Part shown: positions 41,189-53,569 of the stretch, in pieces | Position numbering within the stretch: position 1 is the stretch's first letter | Layout of the letters: every line of letters begins with the position of its first letter | NCBI GenBank assembly: GCA_008921705.1 | Contig: VFFE01009152.1 | Coordinates: 1,299,429 to 1,363,428 of the forward strand | From: Burhinus oedicnemus | Taxonomy: Eukaryota; Chordata; Aves; Charadriiformes; Burhinidae | Direction of reading: 5' to 3' | Length of the DNA stretch: 64,000 nt | Notes under the pieces: model-generated | Database searches by the model: none | The model's input: only the letters and a program-made list of their open reading frames with translations | What the model was told of the DNA's origin: nothing | Position numbers and translations under genes: made by a program

Positions 41189-42876
41189 TGGACAGAATTT
41201 CCTGAAGTCACCATAAGTTCCAGTCATGTAATAAATCTGTGAGTAATTTCTCCTGGACTCCTGTAGCCTTTTAGTTTGTTGTAGTACATGAAACCGCAAA
41301 ACCTTACATTTAAATCATTCCCTCCTATCAAGACTTCCCATTTTGTATAGGGCCAACAAAGTGTTGAAAAATGGGTAAAACGAAAACATAAACTTTATTG
41401 TAAATGTCAGTAAATAATAGTGTCCTGGACAAACAATTCATTATCACTATAGCTATTGTTAAAAAAATTTCTGCATGAATAGTTTAAAAAATTTACATAT
41501 GTCAAATTCATGTATCTACTCTAGCAGTAACTCAGTGTTATTCCTTCATTTAAGTATTTATACTTGTATAGCATAGTGAGTTTGATTCTGCCTCAGCTAT
41601 GAAGGTACTGATATTCCATACATTTTGAACAATACCAAACTGGTACTTCAAACAAGGGAACTAGGTGTACCCATTGCAAGGAAAGAATTACACCTGCAGT
41701 AAAATGCAGTCAGAGTAGGCTAAAGAATTAACTCTTCCAAACTTTTCAGCACTGACATTCCCTTAAACAAGGCAAAGGTCTGGAATAAGTAGCTATTTCA
41801 AACCGTATCTATCACAATGTACAATTTGCTTCCAGTTCTTCGAAATACTGATAGAATAAGATAAAAAGACAAGTCAAACTTTGAAAGGTTCTGAAATCCT
41901 TGATTGATTAAATCCATGGATAGGAAGAAATTTACTCAGCTGTGACAAAGAGCCATTAAATTATATTTGTTCCATGTCTTAATGAAATTCATTAATGCTT
42001 TCTCTGTGAAAATATTTCTTCTTCTTGCCAAGGAGCTCGTACTTCCTCTCTTTCATTTCATAGCTCAATATTTGATGCAAGACGGAGAGCTACAAATACA
42101 CAGATAATGAAGATCAACATTTCTATAAACGAAAGCTTGCAGATCATATCTTCACTGCATTGAAGAATTAACCAAATGGGGACTTTGAAGAGAGTGCACC
42201 ATCATATTTAAAACGTTCGGTTTGGTTAAAAAACTCCCGCTGACACATTGATTTAAGAATTGATGTATCATCAGCCAGAGATCCCATAGCAGTTGAGAGA
42301 GAGGAAAAAGTGGAGGTGACAGCCAAATTAAATCTGTGAAATCACCAAGGCCCTCAGGCTTTTTCTTTCAGAGGCATCTCCTTTGGGAGGCATTTCCTTC
42401 TTTTGGCCACTTTTGTAAGATTATAAATTTGTGTCACATAAATGGTAAAATCACTCATCTGTGATGGGATAGGCAGAGCCAGAAAATAACCTGTAGTGCA
42501 TAAAAAAGCAGCCCAGTAATTTTTAACTATTTTAGGCACAATCAATCTCTGAGACAGAGATTTGAAGACAACTACAAAAGCATAATTATTTGGCTATATT
42601 TTTGTGTGCAAATAAGTGATTCAGGCATATTTGCACATGGTGGTAATGCATGTTTGTAAGTGTTTAAATGTACAAGCATCTTACTTGCTACTCGTACAAT
42701 CTTTACAAGTACATACGTTATTCTAATTGCAGGCTGTATTTTTCATCATTTAAATAAAAGCAAGTTTTCCAATACCCACTGTACTCATTTAATTCAGCTG
42801 AAGCAAGCATAGCTTAAACCTGAAGAAATGTTATATTCTGGCAATAAATGTCTTGCTCAAAAAGTGGCCTACTAGT

Positions 42877-43357
42877 TGTCATGGTTTAAAACCCCAGCCG
42901 GCACCTAGAACCATGCAGTCACTCGCTCACTACCCCCACCTTTTCCCCCCAGGAAGGGTGGGAAGCAGAGGGAAAAAAAGCAGGGACAGGGATAAAAAAA
43001 ACCTCATGGGATGAGATAAAGACAGTTTAATAGAGACAATAAAAAAAATAAAATAAAATAATGACACAGCATCCCCCGCACCTCAACCCCTGCCATCCAG
43101 TGAATTGGTCTGTCCCGAGCAGTGATCTTGGATTCGTCCCCCTTGGCTAATCCCCATTTATATACTGAGCATGGCATCTATCATATAGAATATTTCATTG
43201 GCCATTCCATTGCTCACCTTCTACAGGAAGCTGAAAAAAGTCCTTGAATAGTGTAAACATCATTTAGCAATAACTAAAAACAACAGGTATTCTTGACATT
43301 CCTTTCACAGCAATCACTAGAAAAAAAATTGACTCTTTTCCAGCTGAAACCAGGACA
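42877..43357 (-). mobile_element. solo LTR of an avian endogenous retrovirus
   Basis: The 481-bp element has termini TGTC...GACA; the plus strand begins TGTCATGGTTTAAAACC and ends AAACCAGGACA. The minus strand is the likely sense orientation. It begins TGTCCTGGTTTCAGCTGG, a start I associate with a common avian LTR family, then shows a TATATAAAT box (about 43156-43164) and an ATTAAA polyadenylation variant near 43027. No internal retroviral sequence adjoins either end. The flanks CTAGT and CTGCT match at 3 of 5 bases, so the target-site duplication is eroded or the insertion is old. The family assignment is from memory. Confidence 0.75.
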
Positions 43358-43667
43358 CTGCTTTAACAGCTGTACACACACTGATTGATCTCTGACATTA
43401 TTCCAAAGTAGATCAATGTAGTTAGATCAATTTAACTAAAAAGTAATATGTAGGTATTACATTACTTATAGAGCTCTCAAAAGATGAGTTGGTTAGAACA
43501 GCATTTGGCTGTGCTGAAAATGCATACAGACGCCAAGGCTCTCAGCTATGAACTGCAATGCAGTCATTTCATATTGTCTTGTATTGAGTGTTACTCTGGT
43601 TAAAACTGCATGACTGAAACTGGGTATTGAGTCAGGGAAATATTACATTTAACCCCAGGCTAAATGA

Positions 43668-43688
43668 TCAATCTCTTAAAGAGATTGA
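43668..43688. repeat. inverted repeat, 10-bp arms, 1-base centre
   Basis: TCAATCTCTT, A, AAGAGATTGA: a 21-bp near-palindrome in intronic DNA about 310 bp right of the solo LTR. Confidence 0.5.
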
Positions 43689-46332
43689 ACGTGAGTGAAC
43701 AAAGAGTGAACATGTAAGTTAAAGGTGTCCAATAGCTTGTATTCCTCAGTAAAGCTGCATGGAAGAACACCATGAAAGAGGAAAAACATTTGTTAGGGTG
43801 GAACTGTTCTCCCTGTTAGCACCGGCTTCAGTAAGGTGGTTTGGGAACATCATCCTCAGACAAGGAGGGTAGCTGTGACCCACCTTAAATACTGGCTTGT
43901 AATGGGAGCCTGCAACAGCACAGAAGACTTAATACACTGCTTTTCATTAATGGTTCAAATCTATGCTCCCAGTTCCTGTCTTGTGACAAGCCCATGATAT
44001 TCTGTGTGATACGGGTCTAGTCCAGTTCGTAACAGAGAAAAATTGCATTGCATACTCTTTCCACTGTCCCTTTTTTCCCCTCAGAAAAGAAAAATAAACA
44101 TAACCACCATCTCCGCTGGTCAACATAATGTAGCTGCATAGAGAGGATAAGGATCTGTCTCTTAATTTTTCTCCCTCAAATAATTGCATTTGGAAGGCAA
44201 GCAGAAAAAGGACTCCAGTAGGAGTACTTTAATAATGTCATTGCAAGGGAACGGAACTGTACCAAAGGTGAACAGCATGCATTATGGCATTTGCATTTCT
44301 GGCATCTCCTTCTGAAGAAATAAGACATTAATCCTACCGACCAGTTTTCACCTTGCTCTGGAATATTTATCGCACATTTCAACAACTGCAGCTCTATTTT
44401 TAAATCTTTCTATTGCTGCTAAAGATTTATTACTACTATTAACTGGAAGTGCAATGGACTGTCACTGTTATTTCAATGAGATTCCTCACACTCAAAGGTC
44501 TGCTGTGGTTTCAGTAAATATTCTTAACCTAGATGCATTTCTTGTGAATACAGTAATTCTCAGAGCCATAATAAGTACCTAGCATTTCGACATCTGTGCT
44601 CTCTTCAATAAAATTTATACCATGACTAAGAGTCCACATTAAAAAACTAGTTCTGAATCTCCTCCTTTATCCCTGAAGTCTAAAATAAATTTTAAAAAAG
44701 AACTTCAACATGCTTTCCATAATAAAAATATGGATCTTCCCCTGAAAGTTTCAACTCCATAGGAGCACATTTACTAGCTGCACCTAACAGTAAAATATAG
44801 AATAGCAGAGCTTGGTTTTCCTTTATTTTACATCACTTGTGGTCTATCATGTCATCACAAATCTGATACCCTGCTAAGGACTGGAATATAGCCAGAAGAT
44901 GCTCATTTTCTCCTGCCATATTCTATGCAGGCACAAGCAATACATCTCACCTGTATCTAACGACCTGTAGTAATATTTAACAATAAAAGAGAACAGCGCT
45001 ATACATGAATGCCTACTTACAGCAGCAGAAGGAATTTTACTTACTGCTGTGTAAGGACAGTTTCGTGACAATGTATTAAAATCCAGACCCTTTAATAAGC
45101 AAAAAAGTGTCAAATATATGGTTAACTGTTCTTGTCTACCGCATGATAGTATATGGAGGAACCATGCTGTCAAAACTAAGTATCACTGGAATCAAGTAGA
45201 TAAGTGAAAACCATCATGCCTGAAGTAGATTTTGTTTTGAAATAAATTCTTAAATGTCTGAATTTTAAGAAGAAAAGCAAAACAGAAAATGAGCTGCTCA
45301 GTATTATACTTCCCCAGTTTTCAGTCTTCAAATTCTGGACTTCACCCTGAAGACAGAATTTCAGTTATGCCACAAGTGTAACACAACCTAGCATAAATGA
45401 GGCTGGTTAAAAACAGTTTTAATGAATTCACAAACAGGAGTAATCTTAATTGATCATTAAGATCAATACGTTTAGTTTTCATGGCCTTTTTTCAAGCTTT
45501 AGAAGTACATTTATTTACAGCTGGCAAAAAGAAAAAGCTTGTGATAAAATGTTTACTTAACTGTCAATTAGCAAAGACAAAATCTTTAGCTTTCATATTA
45601 AATCATAGTTCTGAAAAAAGATTAGCAATCCCAAGAAAGTGCCTCCTCCCCTCCAATGTCTAAGTATCTGGCCTACACAGAGAATTTATAGCTACTTAAT
45701 AGGTCGGAAAACAAAGGAATATCACAAGCACTTAGACATCAAAGAAAACTCAACATAAAATTTTGCTTAAGATCATTTTAGTTTGAACATCCACAAGAGA
45801 AATCTCTCTAAAAGAGAAGTTTGTCACATCAGCAACAAGTTACATGAAGGAAACCTACCCAAACATGCAAAAGGGAAACCACAGTCTGAAAATGACAATT
45901 TGATTCCAGATTTGTCCATATATTCATATCTCTAAGAATGTGTGCAAGCTGTCTAGTGATGTAGTGAGGTGCCTAGACACGCTGGAGAATCCCATCAGGC
46001 ATGTAGATGCCTGAATGTGCACAAAATGGTCTGTCAGACTCAGGTGCTGCAGCCCTTTATTCACCAATATTTTGTTGCACGCTGTCAGATTTCTGCCAGA
46101 TCCAGAAACAATCTATACAGGCTCAGGAGGAGAACAAATAACTCAAACTATATGATCTTGCACAAAAAAATTTAGACTATAGTTTATTTTTAAACCAGCA
46201 AGCCTGTCTACAGTCCATGAGTTCAGAACACTCTTTCCCTTAAAAGTTTACTCAAGTGTAACAATTGCAATATCTCTTTTAGTTATAGGAAGGTGGACAT
46301 GTACGTTTACAGACAGTTATTTTTTAATTTAT

Positions 46333-46965
46333 GAAATCATAAAAACTTGGGTTGGGAGGGACCTTTGGAGAGCTCTAATCTGAACTGCTGCTAAAAGCAG
46401 AGTTACCTTCAGAACTAGATCACATTGCTTCAGGCCTTCTTCAGTTAACTCCACAGCTTCTCTGCACAATGTCTCCCAGTGGCTGACCACCTCACTGTGA
46501 ACTTTCTTCATTACACCAGAAGTTCCCTGATTGCAACTTCTGACCTCCTGTTCTCCTCTGAGAAAAATTTGACTCCACCTTCTTTATAGCCCTCCTCAAT
46601 TACATTACCAAATAGTACAGACAGATCCCTTCTTAGACCTCTTTTCTCCAAGCTAAACAATGTATTCCAGCCCTCTAACCACTTTACTGGTCCTTTACTG
46701 GATTTTCCCTGATTTGTTAATCTCTTCTTTCAGGTGGCTCCACAACAGGACAGAGAGTCCCACATGTGGCCTCACTGTGTTGACAAAGGAAAATAATCAC
46801 TTCCCTCTACTTACTGGCCACTCTTGCCAATGCAGCCCAGAATGTGGTTAGCTTTTATTGCTGCAAGGCATTGCTGACCCACGTTCAACTTGTTTCCTAC
46901 TAGGAGCCCTAGATCCTCTTCTGCAGAGCTGTTTGCTGGCTCGCAGATCAGTACCTATACCAGTG
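46333..46965 (-). mobile_element. old, diverged CR1 LINE 3' portion
   Basis: On the plus strand it opens with a degraded copy of the reversed CR1 tail (AAATCATAAAAACTTGGGTT, then GGGAGGGACCTTTGGAGA). It goes on with reversed CR1 C-terminal landmarks: GCTAAACAATGTATTCCAGC, CCACATGTGGCCTCACTGTG, AATGCAGCCCAGAATG and GTTCAACTTGTTTCCTAC. Many substitutions and small gaps mark it as older than the other CR1s here. The right border near 46965 is approximate. It is in the same orientation as SV2C. Confidence 0.75.
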
Positions 46966-49804
46966 ATTTGGGTCATTCTGCCTCAGGTGAAGGACTTGTG
47001 TTTGTCGTTGATAAGTTTCATGGAAGGTATTTCTTGAATATAAAGTTATCGCAGAAGATCAGTGCAAAACCAGAATGAAATTAGGTAGCAAAGATCTGGC
47101 AAACCAGTAGTTTTTTAAAGGCAGGGAGGCAAATTCAGTAATCATCTGGTATTCTTAGCAGAGTTTATAAACACTTTGCATCAGTTCCTGAGCCTCTGGG
47201 AGCACTCTCTCCCACGTAAGAGGAAGGACTGTCTGGATTAGAATTTTGACAGGTTATGTGTAGTAGGTTTCAAGACAGAGTAGACATAGGAAGCATTGCA
47301 TTAAACCAGCTAATATACAAATTGGCAATCAATGCAAAAGTGGTAGGCACATGCCTGTTGTCCCAGACTGAAAACTACTTCAGCCCAAAAGACCTAGTTA
47401 ATGTCTCTGATAGTCTTCTTCCTACATATATTGTACAAAATGTGATTATTAAATTCTGATAATATCACAGAAAACTCCTACATCAAAGTATTATTTGACA
47501 CTAAACATGGGGTTTCAGAAAATCCTTTGATTTCCAAAGTAAACTGTTTGTTGCTATTCATATTTACAAAACCTGCATTATCAGCCCAGTGATTTACCAC
47601 AATACTTGAGATTTTTAGATGGAAGAGACTGTATGTAGAGCTCATCAACTAAGAATATTTTTTACATATAAACGTTATTTCTGGTTTTGTTACTGTACTA
47701 TCTAGAAGCTCTTAGGACTAAGATAACATATTGCTTAACACAATGGTAAGTAATACAGAACAAAAAAGACTTTTCATGCTCAAGAGATCATTCAGTCTAA
47801 ACTTCATACAGATGACAACATATGGATTGGAAACAGACCAGGGAGACTATCAGGAGCAATGAGGAACCATTGGTCTCTGGAAAAGATGGCAGTCAGAACA
47901 TATGAGGGGCTAATCAGTTGTCAGGGTTTGTTGGCATGTATGAAAAAAAAGTTTTAAAAGAGATAATCACTCAATCCTGGCACTTTTAGATGATTTTTTT
48001 TTTTTTTCCTAGTGCTGAGGTGATGAAGTACAAAATAGGGATGGAGGTATCTGTCTGAAAAATGTGCCAACTGGTGCCACAAAGACTGGCATCGTGGGCC
48101 AGTCAAGCAGGAGTCAACCTGTATCTACTGCTAGCAACGGTGACAGCAGTGCAGGTGTCAAAAGTCTCCCACATGAAGGTGAGCACCTACAGGTCCCACG
48201 GGAGAACCAGGGAGAAGATGGTCAGCAGTGGGACGGCATCCTGAACAGATATAACTGGGAAAGGCTAGCTTTGCCTAGCTTAGGGAAAAGAATATTTCAT
48301 TATTTCAGGTGCAGAGATGCTGAGAAAATAAAAGGCTATAATTTAAATTTCATGAAAAAAAAAATCTATAAAACTAAAGAACAATCTGCATGTGAAGACA
48401 TAGAAACAATGTAGAAAAGTGCACCCAAATCAGAGCCCAGAGAATTAAGCTAATATCAGTCCAGTTCTGAGCTGCATGTAAAACCAAAGGCATAAGATGC
48501 AAGCAGAAAAAGAGTTAAAATAATGCCTTTAGGCCCGAGCCTACAACCTGTCTCATGAAGATACAGTCCTGCCTCATCTGTGCCAGAACCCACAAGGTCA
48601 ACATGGATCCACATAAGTGCAGGAGTTGACAAGTACAGCCAGGTTACGGAGCAGGGAAAGGAGGCCTTTTCCTCACACTTAGTGACATGTCATTATAATT
48701 TTAGAACAGTTTAAGCAAGTCAACTTCTCTATTTTTAATAAAACAACTGCATGAAGATGAAAAAACATATTATTTTATTATTTAACTCAAAAGGCACTGA
48801 GAAACCAGTTCATTATTCTGATCATGTGACTTTATGGGCTCTGAAATGCTGCTGATGATTGATCAACAGTGACCTCAACTCATACAAGGGTCAATAGGGA
48901 GGCGATCTGGGAAATTGCCCTGGTACAAGTAAATTAAAAAAATGTAACAGGCAGGCTCTATGAAAATTGTCACATGCTTTTAATTAGCCCTTGTTCCCTA
49001 GTAAACTATCATGGCACGATGTATGAAGAATCAGTTTTTATAACTGAGTCAACGAGTGCTTTTTCAATGGCAAATTCACATGTTCTTAGTGTGATTCTTA
49101 ACAGTCTATAAAATGGCCTGGAAAATAAATACTGTGTATGTGTACCAATTCCACCTTATAACTCCTAGCACTGGTCCCATGACTTTAGTATTCTAACATT
49201 AAAGCCCTCTGGATTAAGGAATTATAATCATGAAAAAGAATTATGCTTGTCTGGAAGACCCCAGTTAGGATGCAATCACAATATGAAATGACAACAGCAA
49301 AATAATTGAAATGCATGGCTGTGAGGGCCTAGTTATGATCATAAAAAAATGCTTTCACTAAGCATTCACTGCCATGGTGAATATTTTGTATCACTGGAAT
49401 TAAGGTTATGCTGTATGCAAAGACTGTATATCTACACTGGTTATAAGCAAAATGTACATCAGTGTACTGATGAATCACAGCCTACAATATATTTCTATCA
49501 GCAATGAGCAAGTAATATAATTTTTGTGAAATTATTGTTAAAACCACCACATGTTGCAATGCCTTCTATACACACTTGGAAAGAAACTGCTTATCTCTGG
49601 TCTTTTCTGCTTCTGTATGTTAATCATTTAGCATAGAATTGTTTGTTAATAGCACAACAGGGAGGCTAGTGTTATATTATTACAAAAGAAAGATATGGAG
49701 GTATACATTACAACTTCCATATTTGAGGCATGAGAATACATTGCTTACACACCTAAGCCTTCCAGAATTGTTTCCTTAATTTTGTCAGCAAGCATCATTT
49801 ATCT

Positions 49805-49819
49805 ACACACACACACACA
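49805..49819 (+). repeat. CA microsatellite
   Basis: About seven CA units followed by a TATATA stretch. Confidence 0.7.
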
Positions 49820-52353
49820 TGTATATATCTATCTACAAGGTATTTAACAGCTTCTGTACTGAATTTTAGTTAAACATTGATAGAGTAATTTTAATCAATA
49901 TATCTTAAGACAGCATCATAAGATATCTAGTGACAGGGAAATCCTCAACTCTTTTCTTGTTATGGGTCAGACACTAACAGGTGGCTGCAAATCCTCATTG
50001 CCACCTGTTACTGTGGGACAATACTTCCCACTCACAATTCCAAACACCTCTGTAATGCTTACTGCAACTGTTTAAGTGAAATGCTGTTTTTAGAAAATAT
50101 AATGTATTTTCCCCTAAATTTCAATTCTATATAGCAGATGTAACAAAGAAAAAGCATTACAGCCACTTTCTCCACATTCATAACTTGACAATCAGAGAGG
50201 CCAGGAGTACTAGTGTTCAGAATGTCTTCATTATGAAAAGATCCACTTCCCAGTGTAACATTTAATGTAAGTCGAAGGAACTGCATTTGCAGCTCCTGCT
50301 ATTGAATGTGTAAGCATCATGAAGCTCTCTCTTAATGTTGCATAAACTTGTTCTTTTCCTTAACCCCATACGAACTAATTGCGGAGAGATTTGGTGGCTA
50401 CCCTTATATTGTTATCACGCCGGAGAACAAAGACAACTTTGACCATTCAATTTATTGGGTGGGTGCCTATGGTAAAACAGTGTCATCAGTAATTGAAAAA
50501 TGGGGTTGAGAGCCATCATTTTTGTTCCAGCAATAGACAGGACTTATGAAAATTGATCAGTAGAGTTTAAAGATGTCCTCAACTGCCAAGTAATGGGTAA
50601 CAAAATCACATTAAAAGCAAGTTGGGTGTAGACTGCTTTTATAACATATATTCTGTGTTATTATCTGCACTAACACAGTAATATTCATCTAGAGTTACAT
50701 TTTTGGGTTGTTTTGGTTTCTCTTCTTTCTCTCTACTCTTTGAATTACTTATAGAGCTCCAAAATGGCTATAATTAGACATGTTTATGCACCTTCTTTCT
50801 GTAAGAAGTAGAACTGAAAACTCACAAGTCCAAGCATGACAGATACAATGTTTGTAAATTTGTGTAAACAAACAGTACCAAACAGATTATTTGCATGCAG
50901 CATCTTTAACCTTAAAAACTTAGATAATTTAATTTCTTCTATTAGAAGTTTAATCACTGGTCTCTACAAACAGGGGGAGTAGTTCATTTCTAACAACAAA
51001 CAGGGAAATGGCAAGGAATGCCTCAAAGGACTCAGCCATCTGAGAACTCAGCTCTCGTTTCCACTCATGATCCTCTGACACAGAGGGAGGCTTAGAGATA
51101 CAAATGAAGGGGACTACAGTCCACTTTATTGAAACATATAGAGCCAAACTGCTAGTATTGATATGTCCGGAATCCAACCTGACACGGGCTTAATGGTCTA
51201 CCGAGAAAGTTTCTGTGTTTTTTAAATAGCAAAAATAGCCTCATGCTATTTAAAATTCTGAATCTAATTTTGATGCAGTTAGTATCTTAGGGTCCTTCTA
51301 ATTGATGGCGAGCAAAGAAATAAAATCAGGAAAATGAGCTAAGTTAAAATGAGACTGTTGCAACAGAACTATGCCCTGTAAAGAAACAGGGAGCAGTGCA
51401 ACTGCTAGAAGACAAAGGTTCCTAAATATTTTATAAGAAGTCCTTCAGGCCCAAGCTGCTTACCTACACACACATATTCAATTTTCTGCCACATCCCAAA
51501 CCCTCCCCTCTTCCTCAGAGAAGCACTTCTACAGCCTTTCTCCACAGGTCTGCCCCATGAGAGCCTTGCTTTATCTGCTGCACCTGGACATGCCCAGGGA
51601 AAGGAAGCATGGACCTGCTCGCAGGGCTGCTGCTCTCATCGATGCCCACAAGGCTGGCTCAGCCTGCCAGCTTGCCACATGGCGGGAGGGAAGAGGCAAC
51701 AGGACTAGACACATCCCCATCAACTGAACAGACACAAAAAAGCATACCCATCAGCTCATCTTCAGCCATTTGTCCTGCTGACTTCTGTCCTCCCTCTGAC
51801 TCAAAATAAATATTATACTTTTTAGATGACTAGGGAATCATCATTGGGATAAGAGGACTAAAAGACAAAAGGAGGGAAAAGGCTAGACAGCATTTTCCCT
51901 GGATTACCTGCATTTCCCAGATTGCATTCCACCTCGCCCTTGGGAAAGTTCCCATACAGTATGACAATGTTGCTGGACAGTTGTATCATCTACTCTTTAT
52001 TGTGTTTATATAAGTCCTGTATAAATTCTTTTTTTTTTTCCTAAATTTGTCCATTTGGATGTCTACTCTTGTAGGTGAGGACAAAATGTATCCATCCCCT
52101 CTGAAGTGTTATCATGCAGCGATACCACTTTAGTGATTTATTTATACTTACTGACTAAAAAGAAAATAATTATCTAAAAAAAATAATTATAATCTTCATT
52201 AAATCCATATTAGCTGTTAATGCACTTTGTGAATTGCTTATTTATATTCAATACAAACATATTCTTATATAAGCATTGGTGTCAAATACATATTTAGGCA
52301 TACTGTAAGCAACACTTCTAATAGTACAAAGACAGAGCAAAGACTTTACTCAC

Positions 52354-52933
52354 CAAGCCATCCTGATCCAGAATTGGGTATACACATATCTGTTTCAGCA
52401 CTGGGCAAAACAAATCCAACTACAAAAACTTCAACCCCATCAGCCATTAGGGCCATTCCCAACACAAAGAAGAGGGCCCACTGGAAACGACCATGGCCAC
52501 ATTCTTGTATTATCAGTTCATACTGCTGTGCTAGCTCTTCTTCGTCAGCTTTCCTCTCTGTTTCCAGTTCATGACGATCTTTATATTCATCACGCATAGG
52601 CTGACCTAAGGCCACCATGCCATCCTTGCCCTGCCCCACATTGGGGATTCCCTGATACTCCCCTTCATAAATTTCATCATCTTCATCATGCCCTTCAGTT
52701 GCTTCACTTGAGCCTTCATCATCATTAGCTTCTACACCATAATTTCCTCCTTGGACATAGTAATCATCGTCATCTTCCTCATCCTGGAACCGGTTGTAGG
52801 ACCTCTGCATGTAGCCATCCTGAGCTTTGTCAACAGCTTTATTCACTTTTTTCACTGCTTGTCTCTTCACCTCTTTGGCAATATCTTTTGCTCCCTTCAC
52901 TAATGAAGTCCTATCTTTGTATGTTTCCTCCAT
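52354..52933 (-). CDS. SV2C: SV2C first coding exon (residues 1-193 plus first base of codon 194)
   Basis: SV2C is a twelve-transmembrane synaptic-vesicle glycoprotein of the major facilitator superfamily. It is linked to vesicle priming, binds synaptotagmin and is a known host receptor for botulinum neurotoxin A. This exon encodes the cytoplasmic N-terminus: a basic Lys-rich segment (residues 13-36), an acidic run DEEDDDDYY (51-59), a second acidic block EGHDEDDEIYEGEYQGIP (80-97), a charged helical stretch (113-141), then TM1 (about 151-177) and the start of the first luminal loop. ATG is at 52931-52933 with A at -3 and G at +4. An in-frame TGA lies 9 bases upstream (52940-52942), which fixes the start. 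The exon ends at a perfect GTGAGT donor (52348-52353), leaving one base of a Gly codon. SV2C is preferred to SV2A or SV2B because the NDDEGSSEATEG stretch and the ELAQQYELIIQECGHGRFQWALFF stretch (split by the residue limit at its middle) fit my memory of SV2C. The luminal domain that binds the toxin is not in this window. Confidence 0.95.
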
Positions 52934-52942
52934 CTTGTATCA
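52926..52942 (-). promoter_or_regulatory. SV2C translation start context with upstream in-frame stop
   Basis: The start context reads TGATACAAGATGGAGG. It has A at -3 and G at +4, a strong vertebrate start context, and an in-frame TGA at -9. The open frame therefore cannot extend further upstream in this exon, and no other ATG competes as start. Confidence 0.8.
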
Positions 52943-53054
52943 AAGGATTGCTGTTACACTGCAGAGGGACCTGTTGAATACTGTTTAGAATATCTCTTGT
53001 GTGTTGGACATCAGTAGAAAAAGTCCGAGTCCACGTGAAGCTGTAATATTCAAC
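52934..53054 (-). other. SV2C: SV2C 5'UTR part of the first coding exon
   Basis: A strong 3' splice site lies upstream of the ATG: a pyrimidine-rich tract ending TATTTTGCAG, with the AG at 53055-53056. This places the exon start at 53054 and gives 121 nt of 5'UTR in the exon. It agrees with the family layout, in which a separate non-coding first exon precedes the first coding exon. The segment holds one short upstream ORF (listed separately). The exon start is inferred from the splice signal, not from transcript data. Confidence 0.75.
52985..53011 (-). promoter_or_regulatory. short upstream ORF in the SV2C 5'UTR
   Basis: The only other ATG in the 121-nt 5'UTR segment (53009-53011) opens an 8-codon frame that ends at a TAA (52985-52987), about 50 nt before the SV2C start. 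Its context is weak (C at -3, T at +4), so leaky scanning past it would be expected. Any regulatory role is inference. Chance occurrence is quite possible. Confidence 0.4.
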
Positions 53055-53547
53055 CTGCAAAATATGAGAGAAAAAAGTTTATATGTTGCTCCTTCTTTGT
53101 TGTTTTTTCACACTGATGTGGTAGCATACCAATCCTTCATTTAAGCACTAGACACCACAGTTCAGGGCTTCAAATACACAAACCTGGATTTTCTTCAGAG
53201 ATGGAAATATCCCAGATTACAAGGAAAATACTCTGAAGAGAAATCTAATATCTCTACCAGTTTTCAGAATGAATTTTGTTACACTCTAGTCTTTCAATGG
53301 ATACTGGGTTTTATTCTGAAAGAAAACAAGCAATTCCATGGACCATACATCATATTGACACTGTCTGCAGTGCCCTTCCCCATGTGAACTCCTGTCATGT
53401 AATAAAAGGCTACAAATATTAGCTTTTCTCTCAGTGAGTTAACATGAAATATCTGTTCTCTGTCCAGCCTCCCACTTAAACAAATTTTGTAGGGAGTTAA
53501 TATTCCTGAGATCTGTACCAGTCTCTCAAAGCTGAATGAACTTGGCC

Positions 53548-53569
53548 AGTGCATTCACAGTGCATTCAC
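53548..53569. repeat. 11-bp perfect tandem duplication
   Basis: AGTGCATTCAC occurs twice with no gap, about 500 bp upstream of the SV2C first coding exon. Confidence 0.65.

Larger units (their letters stand above)
30424..52353 (-). other. SV2C: SV2C intron between first and second coding exons
   Basis: The 21,930-bp intron runs from a GTGAGT donor to a TATTGCAG acceptor. Recognised content is a solo LTR (42877-43357), an old CR1 (about 46333-46965), an A18 run at 41171, a CA repeat near 49805 and a 21-bp tandem duplication at 36881. The rest, including 30424-42876 and 46966-52353, is AT-rich with no recognisable gene. Confidence 0.85.

Noticed and set aside
48060..48415. GC-richer patch with two overlapping plus-strand frames
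   Set aside because: No domain or repeat family was recognised and neither frame shows a protein signature. It is left as unannotated intron.
52374..52574. 66-codon plus-strand frame opposite the SV2C first coding exon
   Set aside because: It is the antisense shadow of a well-supported exon.
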